Below are positions 33,173 through 40,047 of a stretch of DNA of 40,047 nucleotides, in pieces. The notes beneath the pieces are model-generated. The model searched no databases, was not told the origin of the DNA, and saw only the letters and a program-made list of their open reading frames with translations. This stretch comes from Pirellulales bacterium (GTDB taxonomy: Bacteria > Planctomycetota > Planctomycetia > Pirellulales > JAICIG01): contig DATLUO010000142.1 of assembly GCA_035533075.1 (NCBI GenBank), positions 1 through 40,047 of the forward strand. The letters are read 5' to 3'. Positions within the stretch are counted from its first letter, which is position 1. Each line of letters begins with the position of its first letter. The position numbers and the translations under genes are program-made.

Positions 33173-33776
33173 CACGGCACCGAAATGGTTTGAAGCGAGC
33201 GATTCACGAAGCGTCGCGGCGCCCTCTGCGCGGCGAATGATCGGCCTTATCGCGAACCGTCCCCTCGGTATTCTCGCGACGCGCGCGGCCCCGTGCAAGC
33301 GATTTTCGCCGAGAAACTGCGAGCGGCGGCTTTAGCGTCGCGCTTGGCTCAGATGACCGGGCCTTGCGGACCGCGTGCGGCTAATCGATGATGGCTGCCA
33401 AGCGACCAATGATGTTCTGCCGCGATGCGAACGCGAACAGGATTCCATCCGGCTGGTGCGGCCGAACTGGGGCTATTTATAACGGCGACGAGGCCGGGCG
33501 GCAGAGGTCGAAGAGGCCCGATCGCGGGAGCTTCGCCGCGCTGCTGGCCGCGTACATCGGGCTGAGCGCAGCGGCGGTGGTGTGGTATTAAGGGCGGGGT
33601 TGGTAGTTGGGGATTGGGGATTGGGGGTCCAGCGTTCGGGGTTCAGGAAAGGCGGAGGGCAGAAGGCAGAAAGATGCCCGCGGGACCGAAAGGCCAGCGT
33701 CAAGGATGCCCGAGTTGCCAGTGGGCAAGCACCGGCGGACCGGTTTTGTGCGGGTGCGCGGCGAAGGCGTCGGACG
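33173..33776. other. Gene-free stretch with a degenerate heptamer array
   Basis: No gene is supported. The left part (33173-33300) may be decayed coding sequence linked to the antitoxin-like gene. The array at 33599-33675 is listed separately, and the segment after it (33676-33776) shares no recognisable element with its surroundings. Confidence 0.4.
33599..33675. repeat. Degenerate heptamer array (GTTGGGG/ATTGGGG)
   Basis: Eleven units keep a 7-base phase: GTTGGTA, GTTGGGG, ATTGGGG, ATTGGGG, GTCCAGC, GTTCGGG, GTTCAGG, AAAGGCG, GAGGGCA, GAAGGCA, GAAAGAT. The unit drifts along the array while the period holds. The tail shares GGTTCAG, GAAGGCA and GATGCC with the array at 34584. Confidence 0.75.
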
Positions 33777-34175
33777 TCAGGGCGAGAGCCAGTCGTCGAG
33801 CCGCAGGCCAGGGATGCTTTGGAAGTCCGCGGTGTTGTGCGTCACCAGGGTCAGATTGTGGAGCCTGGCCACCGAGGCGATCATAAGGTCTGTTTCTGGA
33901 ACGACGATGCCTTGTTGCAACAACCCGCCCTGGAGCACGCCGAATTCATGCGCACAGCCCGAATCGAAATCAAGGACCGCCAGTTCCTGCAGTAAATCAG
34001 CAATCAACGCAAGCAATTTCGCAGGATTGGGATGCTTGTACGCTCCAGAGTATAACTCCGCCAGAACTATCGTCGAGCTGGCGATGCCGCCCGCGTACTG
34101 AAAGAACCGATGCGCCAAGCCGGCGGGACGCCGCATGTGGGCCGAGCAGATGTTCGTGTCGAGGAGGTGGGTCAT
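33777..34175 (-). CDS. vapC: VapC-type PIN-domain toxin
   Basis: A 132-residue PIN-domain ribonuclease of VapC type, which cleaves tRNA or rRNA sites. The acidic residues of the active site are in place: Asp6 in HLLDTNI, Glu40 in VLAELYSG, Asp96 in PETDLMIA and Asp117 in NTADF, with Asn114 of the THNTADF motif. It starts at 34175, overlapping the upstream antitoxin stop by 4 bases (ATGA), the common arrangement for antitoxin-first pairs. The frame is open further upstream only as an overlap with the antitoxin. Length and motifs are normal, so this pair looks functional. Confidence 0.9.
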   Translation of the reverse strand: MTHLLDTNICSAHMRRPAGLAHRFFQYAGGIASSTIVLAELYSGAYKHPNPAKLLALIADLLQELAVLDFDSGCAHEFGVLQGGLLQQGIVVPETDLMIASVARLHNLTLVTHNTADFQSIPGLRLDDWLSP

Positions 34176-34414
34176 TCGCCGTCCAGTTGCGGGCGGCGCT
34201 GGACCTTGCGGGCTTTGTGAACCTGGTCCATGATCGCGTCCCAGTACGGATCGTTGGCCAATGCGCCGGCCGTGCGAAGAATTCCTGCACCCCATTCTTT
34301 TACGGATGGCTTGACCTTCACCTGGACTTCAACCTCTTGCCCGTCTGCCACGCCGGGATCCTCGCTGAGCTCGATTGTTCTTCCGTGGATGATGCCGTGC
34401 ATTGATTTGATCAT
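34172..34414 (-). CDS. VapB-like antitoxin, partner of the PIN toxin
   Basis: An 80-residue protein upstream of and overlapping the PIN toxin by 4 bases. The N-terminal part ([18 protein letters not shown], then [12 protein letters not shown]) resembles the small beta-domain antitoxins that partner with PIN toxins, and the C-terminal part ([22 protein letters not shown]) is a helical tail that would cover the toxin active site. ATG 34414 was chosen, with 34402 as alternative; a longer frame to 34504 has no family character. As antitoxin and DNA-binding partner it would be expected to autoregulate the operon. Confidence 0.8.
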   Translation of the reverse strand: MIKSMHGIIHGRTIELSEDPGVADGQEVEVQVKVKPSVKEWGAGILRTAGALANDPYWDAIMDQVHKARKVQRRPQLDGE

Positions 34415-34583
34415 CGTTAGCAAACCTCGCTTCCAACGGCTGGCCCCCAGCCGGTTTCGCCATGAATGTTTTCGGGCGTAATCCCCGGCCAGCAGGTCTT
34501 CCAACTGGGTTCAGCAACGTCATCCCGATGCCCCATGTTAGCATGAACCAGCCGCCGAGGCATGACAAGTTTGCAAACTGCAG

Positions 34584-34632
34584 GCATCAGGGATCAGGGA
34601 TCCCGGGTTCAGAAAGGCAGAAGGCAGAAGAG
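34584..34632. repeat. Degenerate heptamer array (GGATCAG to AGAAGGC)
   Basis: Seven units in phase: GCATCAG, GGATCAG, GGATCCC, GGGTTCA, GAAAGGC, AGAAGGC, AGAAGAG. It overlaps in unit content with the array at 33599-33675, although that one lies across the vapBC genes, so the two may descend from one sequence. Confidence 0.65.
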
Positions 34633-34761
34633 ATGCCTGTCGAACCGATCGGCCGGCACCAACATGAAAGGGCGCAAAGTGGCATTTTGTTTACGTTTGG
34701 CACGCGGATAGCTGCAAAACAACGGCATGCTGGATTCCGGCCAAATTGGCAGGCATGGATC

Positions 34762-34838
34762 AGTGGTTAGTGGTTAGTGGTTAGTGGTTAGTGGTTAGTG
34801 GTTAGTGGTTAGTGGTTAGTGGTTAGTGGTTAGTGGTT
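34762..34838. repeat. Perfect heptamer tandem array, 11 x AGTGGTT
   Basis: Eleven identical 7-base units without a mismatch, 77 bp. Perfect homogeneity points to a recent expansion or ongoing homogenisation. It is followed at 34846-34861 by the perfect 16-bp palindrome CCACAACATGTTGTGG. Confidence 0.95.
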
Positions 34839-35700
34839 AGATCGACCACAACATGTTGTGGCTCTCACGACGAGAACCACAAGATGTGCGAAGATGGCCA
34901 ACTGCGAACATAATGAGTTGCCGTGACGCGAAGATCAGCATCGCGCTGGCGAGACGCAGGCGGTAGGCTGCGATGCCGAGCGGCAAAGTTGGCCATCTTC
35001 GCCGGCGCACGGGGTTTTTGGCATTCGGGCAGGCGAGACGCCTGCACCACAAGGTCGTTGGAACTTGGCAGCCTTCGAAATCGGTTGGCAGCCTTTGAAC
35101 TCCAAAGTCCACGCCTTGTCGCCGCGCCTCGATGGCTCGGCGCGGCAAAGCGCACAATTTCCGTCAGATCGCGTTCAAACCGGCGGGCGCCAGGCGGCGC
35201 AAGTGCTTGTGTAGAAAAGGTTTCGGCTGGCGTCGCCGCCGAAACAAAAGGGGGGATTCTGTTGCGCTCCGCCGCGCGCGGCGGACGACCATGCAACTCG
35301 CCGCCGCGCGCGCCGGGGTCGCGACGGCCCGTGCCTTCCGGCCGGCAGGGCGGAGGCGACACGCGTGTCGCCTCGATCGCACGAGAGAAGGCGGACCGAG
35401 CCAAGCCGTAAGCGACGCCGCCGCCACCAGCGCGGCCGGGGGCGACCGCTCGACGGCCAGGCCGGAGAGGGGCAAATGCGTCGCGCGCGACGTTTTTGCC
35501 GGCGCCTCGTACCTTCCGGCGGGAGGCGCCGACGCGACACGCGTGTCGCATGGAAGACATCACTCCCAGGGCCTGCATGAGCGGGGGGATAATTGATCAT
35601 ACCGCACTGGTATCGACCATGGCATCCGCTTCGTATCGCCGCACCGCCGACTTCTTGAGTTTCTTCCGACCGCCGCCAAAATGTGATACCCTGGACCACA
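34839..35700. other. Gene-free, palindrome-rich region
   Basis: Several hairpins and no convincing gene. A 15-bp inverted repeat (34889-34903 and 34987-35001, CGAAGATGGCCAACT) encloses 83 bp with a further internal inverted repeat. GCAGGCG AGA CGCCTGC lies around 35039-35055. A perfect 22-bp palindrome centred on ACACGCGTGT is at 35353-35374, and a shorter version, GCGACACGCGTGTCGC, is at 35534-35549. The last two are preceded by similar CCTTCCGGC sequences, so they are copies of one repeat. Long open frames on both strands here have no domain content. Confidence 0.7.
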
Positions 35701-36552
35701 TCACTTTCCCCTCAACGCCCGCTGCAACTCGTCCCACTGTTCGCTCGTGACGGCCTCGAGATAATTGAATTCGCCGGCGGCGCGGACCCATTCGCCGCCG
35801 TCGATGCGGATGCAGTCGCCGTTGATGTAACCGGCATAATCGCTAAGCAGATACGCGGCCAGGTTCGCCAGTTCTTCGTGCTCGCCCAGGCGGCCCAACG
35901 GTATTCGCTGCCGCGGACCGCCAAGCTGCTTGAGTGCGTCGGGCATCAGCCGCGACCAGGCGCCTTCGGTGGGGAAAGGGCCGGGCGCGATGGCGTTGGA
36001 GCGGATGCCGTACTTGCCCCACTCGCTGGCCAGCGACTGCGTGAGCGCCAGCACGCCGGCCTTGGCCACCGCCGACGGAACGACGAAACCGGAACCGCTG
36101 GTGGCATACGTGGCCACGATGTTCAAGATGGCGGCTTTCGTACACTCGGCGATCCAGCGTTTGCCGAAGGCCAGCGTCGCGTGAAACGTGCCGTAGAGTA
36201 CGATGTCGACCACCGCGTGAACGGCGTTGTAACTCAGCCGTTCCGTCGGGCAGATAAAGTTGCCGGCGGCGTTGTTCACCAAGCCGTGTACCGTGCCGAA
36301 GCGATCGTACGCCGCGGCCACGAGTGCGTCGATCTGACCGGTGTCGCGCACATCGCAGGGCTGGGCGAGCACGTGCCCGCCCGTTTCCTGCTGGATTTCC
36401 GCGGCGGTCTCATCGAGCACGTCTTGGCGACGGCCGCAGATGACGATGTTCGCCCCCAGGCCCGACAAGCAGCGGGCCATCGAGCGGCCCAGCCCCGTGC
36501 CGCCGCCGGTGATGACAATGGTGCGGTCTTGGAAGGTGCCTGGTTTGAGCAT
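35701..36552 (-). CDS. 2,4-dienoyl-CoA reductase-like short-chain dehydrogenase
   Basis: A 283-residue SDR resembling mitochondrial/peroxisomal-type 2,4-dienoyl-CoA reductases, which use NADPH to reduce dienoyl-CoA intermediates of unsaturated fatty acid beta-oxidation. The cofactor motif TGGGTGLG is at residues 15-22, CGRR (39-42) suits NADPH, NNAAGNF is at 93-99, and the active site is S-A-V-A-K (Ser160-Lys164), a serine where typical SDRs have Tyr (YxxxK), as in the dienoyl-CoA reductases. The GPFPTEGAW loop and IDGGEW near the end are typical. A heptamer array begins 3 bases upstream of the ATG and leaves no Shine-Dalgarno. A truncated copy of the last third occurs at 24563-24810. Confidence 0.85.
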   Translation of the reverse strand: MLKPGTFQDRTIVITGGGTGLGRSMARCLSGLGANIVICGRRQDVLDETAAEIQQETGGHVLAQPCDVRDTGQIDALVAAAYDRFGTVHGLVNNAAGNFICPTERLSYNAVHAVVDIVLYGTFHATLAFGKRWIAECTKAAILNIVATYATSGSGFVVPSAVAKAGVLALTQSLASEWGKYGIRSNAIAPGPFPTEGAWSRLMPDALKQLGGPRQRIPLGRLGEHEELANLAAYLLSDYAGYINGDCIRIDGGEWVRAAGEFNYLEAVTSEQWDELQRALRGK

Positions 36553-36555
36553 GGG

Positions 36556-36590
36556 AGGGTTCAGGGTTCAGGGTTCAGGGTTCAGGGTTC
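36556..36590. repeat. Perfect heptamer array, 5 x AGGGTTC, at the SDR start
   Basis: Five identical 7-base units; on the minus strand these are GAACCCT repeats that end 3 bases before the SDR initiation codon. This places the array in the 5' untranslated region of that gene, where a ribosome-binding site would be. Confidence 0.95.
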
Positions 36591-36643
36591 AGAGATTCCG
36601 GCTCGAGGATTGGCGACCCTTGACGCATTTGGCCTGTAAAGTG

Positions 36644-36699
36644 TTGACGCGTCAAGTCTGCGTGCGGAATACCCAACCTCGCGGGCCGTATGCTACAAT
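36644..36699 (+). promoter_or_regulatory. Possible operator and extended -10 ahead of the DUF3775-HEPN pair
   Basis: A perfect 12-bp palindrome TTGACGCGTCAA (36644-36655) has a further half-site TTGACGC 24 bp upstream (around 36620). Downstream, TGCTACAAT (36691-36699) is an extended -10 (TGN then TACAAT); no good -35 stands at the usual distance. It may be an autoregulated promoter for the next two genes. Confidence 0.35.
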
Positions 36700-36742
36700 G
36701 TTGCTTGGATTTCCTGTTCGGCAGATCGGCGAAGGAGGAGGC

Positions 36743-37162
36743 ATGCAGCTTTCAGAAACCGTCGCAAAAGTGATTGCTCTCGCCACAGCAATCGACGACT
36801 ACTGGGATATCGAACTTCCGAAGCGGCATGCGAATTACCCCTTGGTTTCGCCGGGCGAGGACTCAGGACCACCGCCGCCGGAAGAACAGGAGCTGAGCGA
36901 TCTGTTGACGGGCCTACCCGAAGACCAATTATATAAATTGGTCTTGCTCGCACATCTCGGCCGAGGAGGCTTTGGAACGGACGATCTACCGGGGCACTAC
37001 GAGGACATGGTGGAACGATTCCCGACGACCGAAGAGGCAGTTGCGCAGATGCTGGGCATGGGGGGATTGGGCGACTACCTGGTGGACGGTCAAGCCAAAC
37101 TCGAAAAGAGCGGGACCGACATCGATCACCTGATGCTTTCGCCGATCGATGCACGCCGTTAG
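36743..37162 (+). CDS. DUF3775-family protein
   Basis: A 139-residue protein with the features of DUF3775: an N-terminal helix (LSETVAKVIALATAIDDYW), a Pro/Glu linker, then LPEDQLYKLVLLAHLGRGGFG (about residues 58-78) and the C-terminal LGDYLVDGQAKL. The family has no established function. The ATG is fixed by GGAGGAG 5-8 bases upstream; the longer open frame runs back into the SDR shadow. It is followed by the HEPN gene after 30 bases, in the same direction and with its own ribosome-binding site, so the two look like an operon. The small acidic first gene and larger nuclease-like second gene recall antitoxin-toxin order, but no DNA-binding motif is visible in the DUF3775 protein. Confidence 0.8.
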   Translation: MQLSETVAKVIALATAIDDYWDIELPKRHANYPLVSPGEDSGPPPPEEQELSDLLTGLPEDQLYKLVLLAHLGRGGFGTDDLPGHYEDMVERFPTTEEAVAQMLGMGGLGDYLVDGQAKLEKSGTDIDHLMLSPIDARR

Positions 37163-37192
37163 AGGGTCGCCGGCCTTGCCGAGGAGCACCGT

Positions 37193-37765
37193 TTGTCGTC
37201 CAACGCTTTTTCAATTCATTTGGAAGAACTATTGCTCGATGCGGACGAACTGAACGACGCGCACATCGCACTCAGAACCCACAAGCCTGGGCGACAATAT
37301 CGGCTTGCTGCGCTGAACCGTGCCGTTGTCATCATGAGCGTCTCGGCATGGGAGTCCTATGTCGAGGAACTGATGACAGAATCCGTTCGTGCTCTGCGAC
37401 CATCGGGGCCCTCTCTCGGAACGTGGCCGGCGCTGAACACTTACGTGTTGGGGTTGCTCGGTAACTTCCACACGCCGAACGCCGCCCGAGTCGAGAGGCT
37501 TGTTCATAGTTGTCTCGGACTTGGCGATATACAGCTTTCGTGGGCATGGCAGAGTTGTAACTCCGCGCAGGCGGTGCGACGTCTCGCCGACGCGATGACA
37601 TACCGCCACGAAATCGCACATGGCGTCAATCCACGGCCAATCATCCACAACCGTTATGCGAGGCGGTTGCCCGAATTCTTCCGGCGGTTGGCATTCTGCA
37701 CGGATAATGCGGTTCGCGATCACTTGGTAGGCGTTCATGGCCTTCAATTCCCATGGCCGCCGTAG
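37193..37765 (+). CDS. HEPN-domain protein with Rx4H motif (RiboL-PSP-HEPN-like)
   Basis: A 190-residue mostly helical protein. LNRAVVIMSVSAWESYVEEL (residues 41-60) resembles the first long helix of RiboL-PSP-HEPN domains, and YRHEIAHG carries R138 and H143 in the R-x4-H arrangement that forms the active site of HEPN ribonucleases. The remainder is helical with conserved-looking aromatic positions. The start is TTG at 37193 supported by GAGGAG upstream. The neighbour is the DUF3775 gene directly ahead. HEPN proteins often act in toxin-antitoxin or phage-defence systems; that role is an inference here, as partner and target are not shown. Confidence 0.75.
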   Translation: MSSNAFSIHLEELLLDADELNDAHIALRTHKPGRQYRLAALNRAVVIMSVSAWESYVEELMTESVRALRPSGPSLGTWPALNTYVLGLLGNFHTPNAARVERLVHSCLGLGDIQLSWAWQSCNSAQAVRRLADAMTYRHEIAHGVNPRPIIHNRYARRLPEFFRRLAFCTDNAVRDHLVGVHGLQFPWPP

Positions 37766-37846
37766 GTGCCTGGGGGAACGCCCCTGTCGTGCTCTCGCCA
37801 GCCAATCTATATTGCAGCTTTCGACCGCATAGTGATTCACGCCCCG

Positions 37847-38902
37847 ATGCCCGCCATTCCCGCCGACCAACTGACTGAATTCGCCACCGAACTGCTCGCC
37901 AAAGGAGGCGTCGGCGTCGAGGAGGCCAATCTCGTGGCCCACAGCCTGGTCGACGCCAACCTGCGCGGCCACGATTCGCACGGCGTGATGCGCACTCCCT
38001 CGTATCTCGAGTGGGTCGCCAAAGGCGATGTCGTCCCCAACGCCCCGTTCACGGTCGTCAAACAATCGCCTACGTCGCTGGTGGCCGACGGCGGCTGGGG
38101 CTTCGGACAAACGCAAGCCCGCAGGCTCACGGAGGCGTTGATCGTCAAGGCCCGCGAGTCGGGCAGCGGCATCGGAACGCTGATTCGCTGCGGACACATC
38201 GGCCGGCTGGGCGAGTATTGCGAACAGGCCGCCGCGGCCGGGCTGGTCTCGATGGTGATGGTCAACACACACGGCCACGCGCGGCGAGTGGCGCCGCCCG
38301 GCGGCAAAGCGCCGCGGCTGGGAACCAACCCGCTGGCCTTCGGCGTGCCCGCCGACCAGGGGCCGCTGGTGCTCGACTTCGGCACCAGCGCCACGGCCGA
38401 AGGCAAGGTGCGCGTCAAAAAGATCGCCGGGCAGCTTTGTCCCGACGGATGGTTGCTCGACGCCGGCGGCAAGCCGACGAACGATCCCAACACATTGTAT
38501 GCCGATCCGCCCGGCACCATTTTGCCCATGGGCGGCCCGCAGGCCTACAAAGGCTTCGGTCTGGCACTGATGGTCGAGATTTTTGCCGGGGCGCTGTCGG
38601 GCGGAGTGACCATTCGCGAGCGGCCGGTCAATCAGAACGGCAATTGCGTCTTCATGCTGTTGGCCGCTCCTGAACACTTCGGCGGGCAGGCCCATTTTGC
38701 GGCCGAAGTGGCGCAGTTGAGCCGCTTCGTCCGCGATTGCCCGCGCGTGGCGGGAATCGACGAGATTCAGCTTCCCGGCGATCCGGAGCGGCGCGTGCTG
38801 GCCGAGCGTCAGGCGCGCGGCGTACCGCTGGATGAGGGCAATTGGAAGCAGTTGACCGCGCTGGCGGAACGGCTTGGTGTGGACGTTCCCTCGGCGGCCT
38901 AG
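37847..38902 (+). CDS. Malate/L-lactate dehydrogenase-family oxidoreductase (Ldh2 type)
   Basis: A 351-residue member of the MDH/LDH2 (YlbC/ComC-like) family of NAD(P)-dependent 2-hydroxyacid dehydrogenases, distinct from classical lactate dehydrogenase. The N-terminal AxxxDLRGHDSHGVMR motif with the catalytic His (about residue 45) is clear, followed by cofactor-region sequences such as GWGFGQ, RCGHIGRLGEYCE and the central LGTNPLAFGVP. The substrate among malate, lactate, sulfolactate and related acids cannot be told. The ATG at 37847 was chosen over an upstream in-frame alternative because the family N-terminus begins here. It is followed 2 bases after its stop by the lipoprotein gene, suggesting co-transcription. 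Confidence 0.85.
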   Translation: MPAIPADQLTEFATELLAKGGVGVEEANLVAHSLVDANLRGHDSHGVMRTPSYLEWVAKGDVVPNAPFTVVKQSPTSLVADGGWGFGQTQARRLTEALIVKARESGSGIGTLIRCGHIGRLGEYCEQAAAAGLVSMVMVNTHGHARRVAPPGGKAPRLGTNPLAFGVPADQGPLVLDFGTSATAEGKVRVKKIAGQLCPDGWLLDAGGKPTNDPNTLYADPPGTILPMGGPQAYKGFGLALMVEIFAGALSGGVTIRERPVNQNGNCVFMLLAAPEHFGGQAHFAAEVAQLSRFVRDCPRVAGIDEIQLPGDPERRVLAERQARGVPLDEGNWKQLTALAERLGVDVPSAA

Positions 38903-38904
38903 GT

Positions 38905-39960
38905 ATGCATAACGCAGCAATCCAAAATCCAAAATCCAAAATCCAAAATGGCGGAGCCCTGTTGCTCGCTCTGGCATTTGTCGCCGGCTGCACCCGCCAA
39001 CAAGAGCAAGAGGTGGTGGTCTATTCTGCGCTCGATGCCGAATTCTCGCGGCCGATTCTGGAACAGTTCGAGTCGCAGACGGGCATCAAAGTGTTGCCGA
39101 AATTCGACGTCGAATCGAACAAAACGCTGGGGCTGACGCAGGCCATTATCGCCGAATCAGCCCAGCGGCCGCGGTGCGACGTTTTTTGGAACAACGAAAT
39201 CCTCAACACGCTCCGGCTGGAAGAACGGGGGCTGCTGGAGGCGTATCGGCCGAAGATGGCCGACACGTTCCCGGCCATCTATCGCTCCCAGAAACGAACC
39301 TGGCACGGCTTCGCCGCTCGTGCGCGGGTGCTGTTGGTGAACACGGAGCTGGTGGCCGGCGACGAACTGCCCGGCTCGATCGACGATCTGACCGACGAAA
39401 AGTGGCGCGGCCGTTGCGGCCTGGCCAAGCCGCTGTTCGGCACCACCGCCACGCACGTGGCTTGCCTGTTTGCCCTGCTTGGCGACGAGAAGGCAAAGCG
39501 GCTATTGAGTGAGATCAAGGCCAACGAAGTGCAAGTTTTCGCCGGCAACAAGCAAGTGGCGCAGGCCGTCGCCCAGGGCCAGCTCGCGTTCGGGTTCACC
39601 GACACCGACGACGCCATGATCGAGCTGGAAGAAGCGCAGCCCGTGAAGATCGTTTACCCCGACCAGCAGGAAGGCGGCATGGGCACGCTGTTCATTCCAA
39701 ACACGCTGGCGATCATCAAAAGCTCATCGCACTCGGTCGAGGCGCGGCAGCTCGTCGATTACCTGCTGACGCCGGCCATCGAGGTGGAACTGGCCCGCGG
39801 AGCGAGCGCTCAGATTCCGCTCTGCTCGAAGGTCGATGTTCCGCTCCGGGTCGAGACGCCTCACACGGTGCGACCGATGGCGGTCGATTTTTACAAAGCG
39901 GCCGACAAGTGGGACGCGGCGGCCCGCTTCGTGCGCGATCTGTTTGCGGGCGCGGATTGA
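38905..39960 (+). CDS. Iron-type ABC transporter substrate-binding lipoprotein
   Basis: A 351-residue family-1 solute-binding protein, resembling Fe(III)-type binding proteins (FutA/Fbp class). A lipoprotein signal is evident: a short n-region, the hydrophobic segment ALLLALAFVAG and the lipobox Cys29. The mature part has VVYSALDAEFSRPIL at its start, DVFWNNEILNTLRLE, and LINTELVAGDELPGSIDDL with the LTDEKWRGR hinge. No permease or ATPase lies in the remaining 87 bases of the window. The ATG at 38905 is 2 bases after the dehydrogenase stop. Codons 6-14, in the signal n-region, are a tandem heptamer array, so a unit change would shift the reading frame. If that happens, TTG at about 38962 would be an in-frame fallback. 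Confidence 0.85.
   Translation: MHNAAIQNPKSKIQNGGALLLALAFVAGCTRQQEQEVVVYSALDAEFSRPILEQFESQTGIKVLPKFDVESNKTLGLTQAIIAESAQRPRCDVFWNNEILNTLRLEERGLLEAYRPKMADTFPAIYRSQKRTWHGFAARARVLLVNTELVAGDELPGSIDDLTDEKWRGRCGLAKPLFGTTATHVACLFALLGDEKAKRLLSEIKANEVQVFAGNKQVAQAVAQGQLAFGFTDTDDAMIELEEAQPVKIVYPDQQEGGMGTLFIPNTLAIIKSSSHSVEARQLVDYLLTPAIEVELARGASAQIPLCSKVDVPLRVETPHTVRPMAVDFYKAADKWDAAARFVRDLFAGAD
38920..38947. repeat. Perfect heptamer array, 4 x ATCCAAA, inside the lipoprotein signal coding region
   Basis: Four identical 7-base units, 28 bp, translated as IQNPKSKIQ. Because 7 is not a multiple of 3, gain or loss of one unit frameshifts the gene. Confidence 0.95.
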
Positions 39961-39974
39961 CAGTTGCCGAAGTC

Positions 39975-40047
39975 GTAGGGTGGGAGCGAGCGAGCTTGCG
40001 AGCGCCGGCCCACCGTAATGGACGTCGCCAACGGTGGGGCGGCGCTC
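39975..40047. repeat. REP-like inverted pair, cut by the window end
   Basis: The left arm starts 14 bases after the lipoprotein stop, the spacer contains GACGTCGCCAACGG, and the beginning of the right arm is cut by the window edge. The arm has one local difference (GTGGGAGCGAGCGAGC against GTGGGACCAGCGAGC). Confidence 0.9.

Noticed and set aside
33388-33591. A 67-codon frame in the gene-free stretch.
   Set aside because: No ribosome-binding site, no motif, and its end is next to a repeat array.
34762-34838. CRISPR-like array.
   Set aside because: Units are 7 bp and contiguous with no spacers, and no cas gene is present.
34865-35578. A 237-codon minus-strand frame in the palindrome-rich region.
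   Set aside because: It runs through several inverted repeats, has no motif, and its composition matches the repeats rather than a protein.

Overview
The window is high-GC bacterial DNA with planctomycete hallmarks. It encodes a very large surface protein that opens with a basic leader and an LEPR-XLL-type motif (LEPRLLL), followed by ten DUF11 repeats and DUF4214 modules. It also has a PilM-PilN fusion operon with Gly/Met-rich partners, a rpsL-rpsG pair not followed by fusA/tuf, wide gene spacing and many intergenic repeats. I infer Planctomycetota, possibly Pirellulales; no rRNA or marker tree is available to confirm this.

Layout. 0.4-4.9 kb: DUF885 hydrolase, bioF-type PLP enzyme and a GT87-type membrane protein, all rightward. 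5.2-12.9 kb: the LEPR-XLL/DUF11/DUF4214 surface protein, a FadL-type outer-membrane protein, and a convergent GNAT-like protein. 13.1-19.8 kb: a small protein, then a leftward three-gene operon of pilM-pilN fusion plus two single-pass membrane proteins. 19.9-24.6 kb: housekeeping genes, with rpsL, rpsG, csrA (leftward), a Sua5/TsaC-type enzyme and a UbiD-family decarboxylase. 24.6-25.1 kb: three abutting gene remnants. 25.5-28.3 kb: a ycjX-ycjF-like pair behind a good sigma70-like promoter. 28.3-34.4 kb: accessory DNA with a NYN-domain protein, a small beta-rich protein, a J-domain membrane protein, truncated retropepsin, antitoxin-like and Rpn genes, and a VapBC-type pair. 34.4-35.7 kb: gene-free and rich in palindromes and tandem repeats. 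35.7-40 kb: a 2,4-dienoyl-CoA-reductase-like SDR, a DUF3775 + HEPN pair, a malate/L-lactate dehydrogenase-type enzyme and an iron-type solute-binding lipoprotein.

Two intergenic themes run through the window. The first is a palindromic REP-like repeat of about 38 bp, usually as a pair of inverted copies around a short spacer. It occurs at five places, four of them just after stop codons and two of those between convergent genes. The second is a set of short tandem arrays with a period of exactly 7 bp but different unit sequences at each locus (GACCCAA, CCCCAAC, CATCCCT, GTTGGGG, AGTGGTT, AGGGTTC, ATCCAAA and others). Three arrays abut or enter the translation start of a gene (rpsG, the SDR gene and the solute-binding lipoprotein). 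These arrays are the most unusual thing here. The DUF3775-HEPN pair is the best candidate for an uncharacterised two-gene system.

Many long open frames opposite the GC-rich genes are shadows and were left out. No tRNA, rRNA, CRISPR array or complete insertion sequence was seen.
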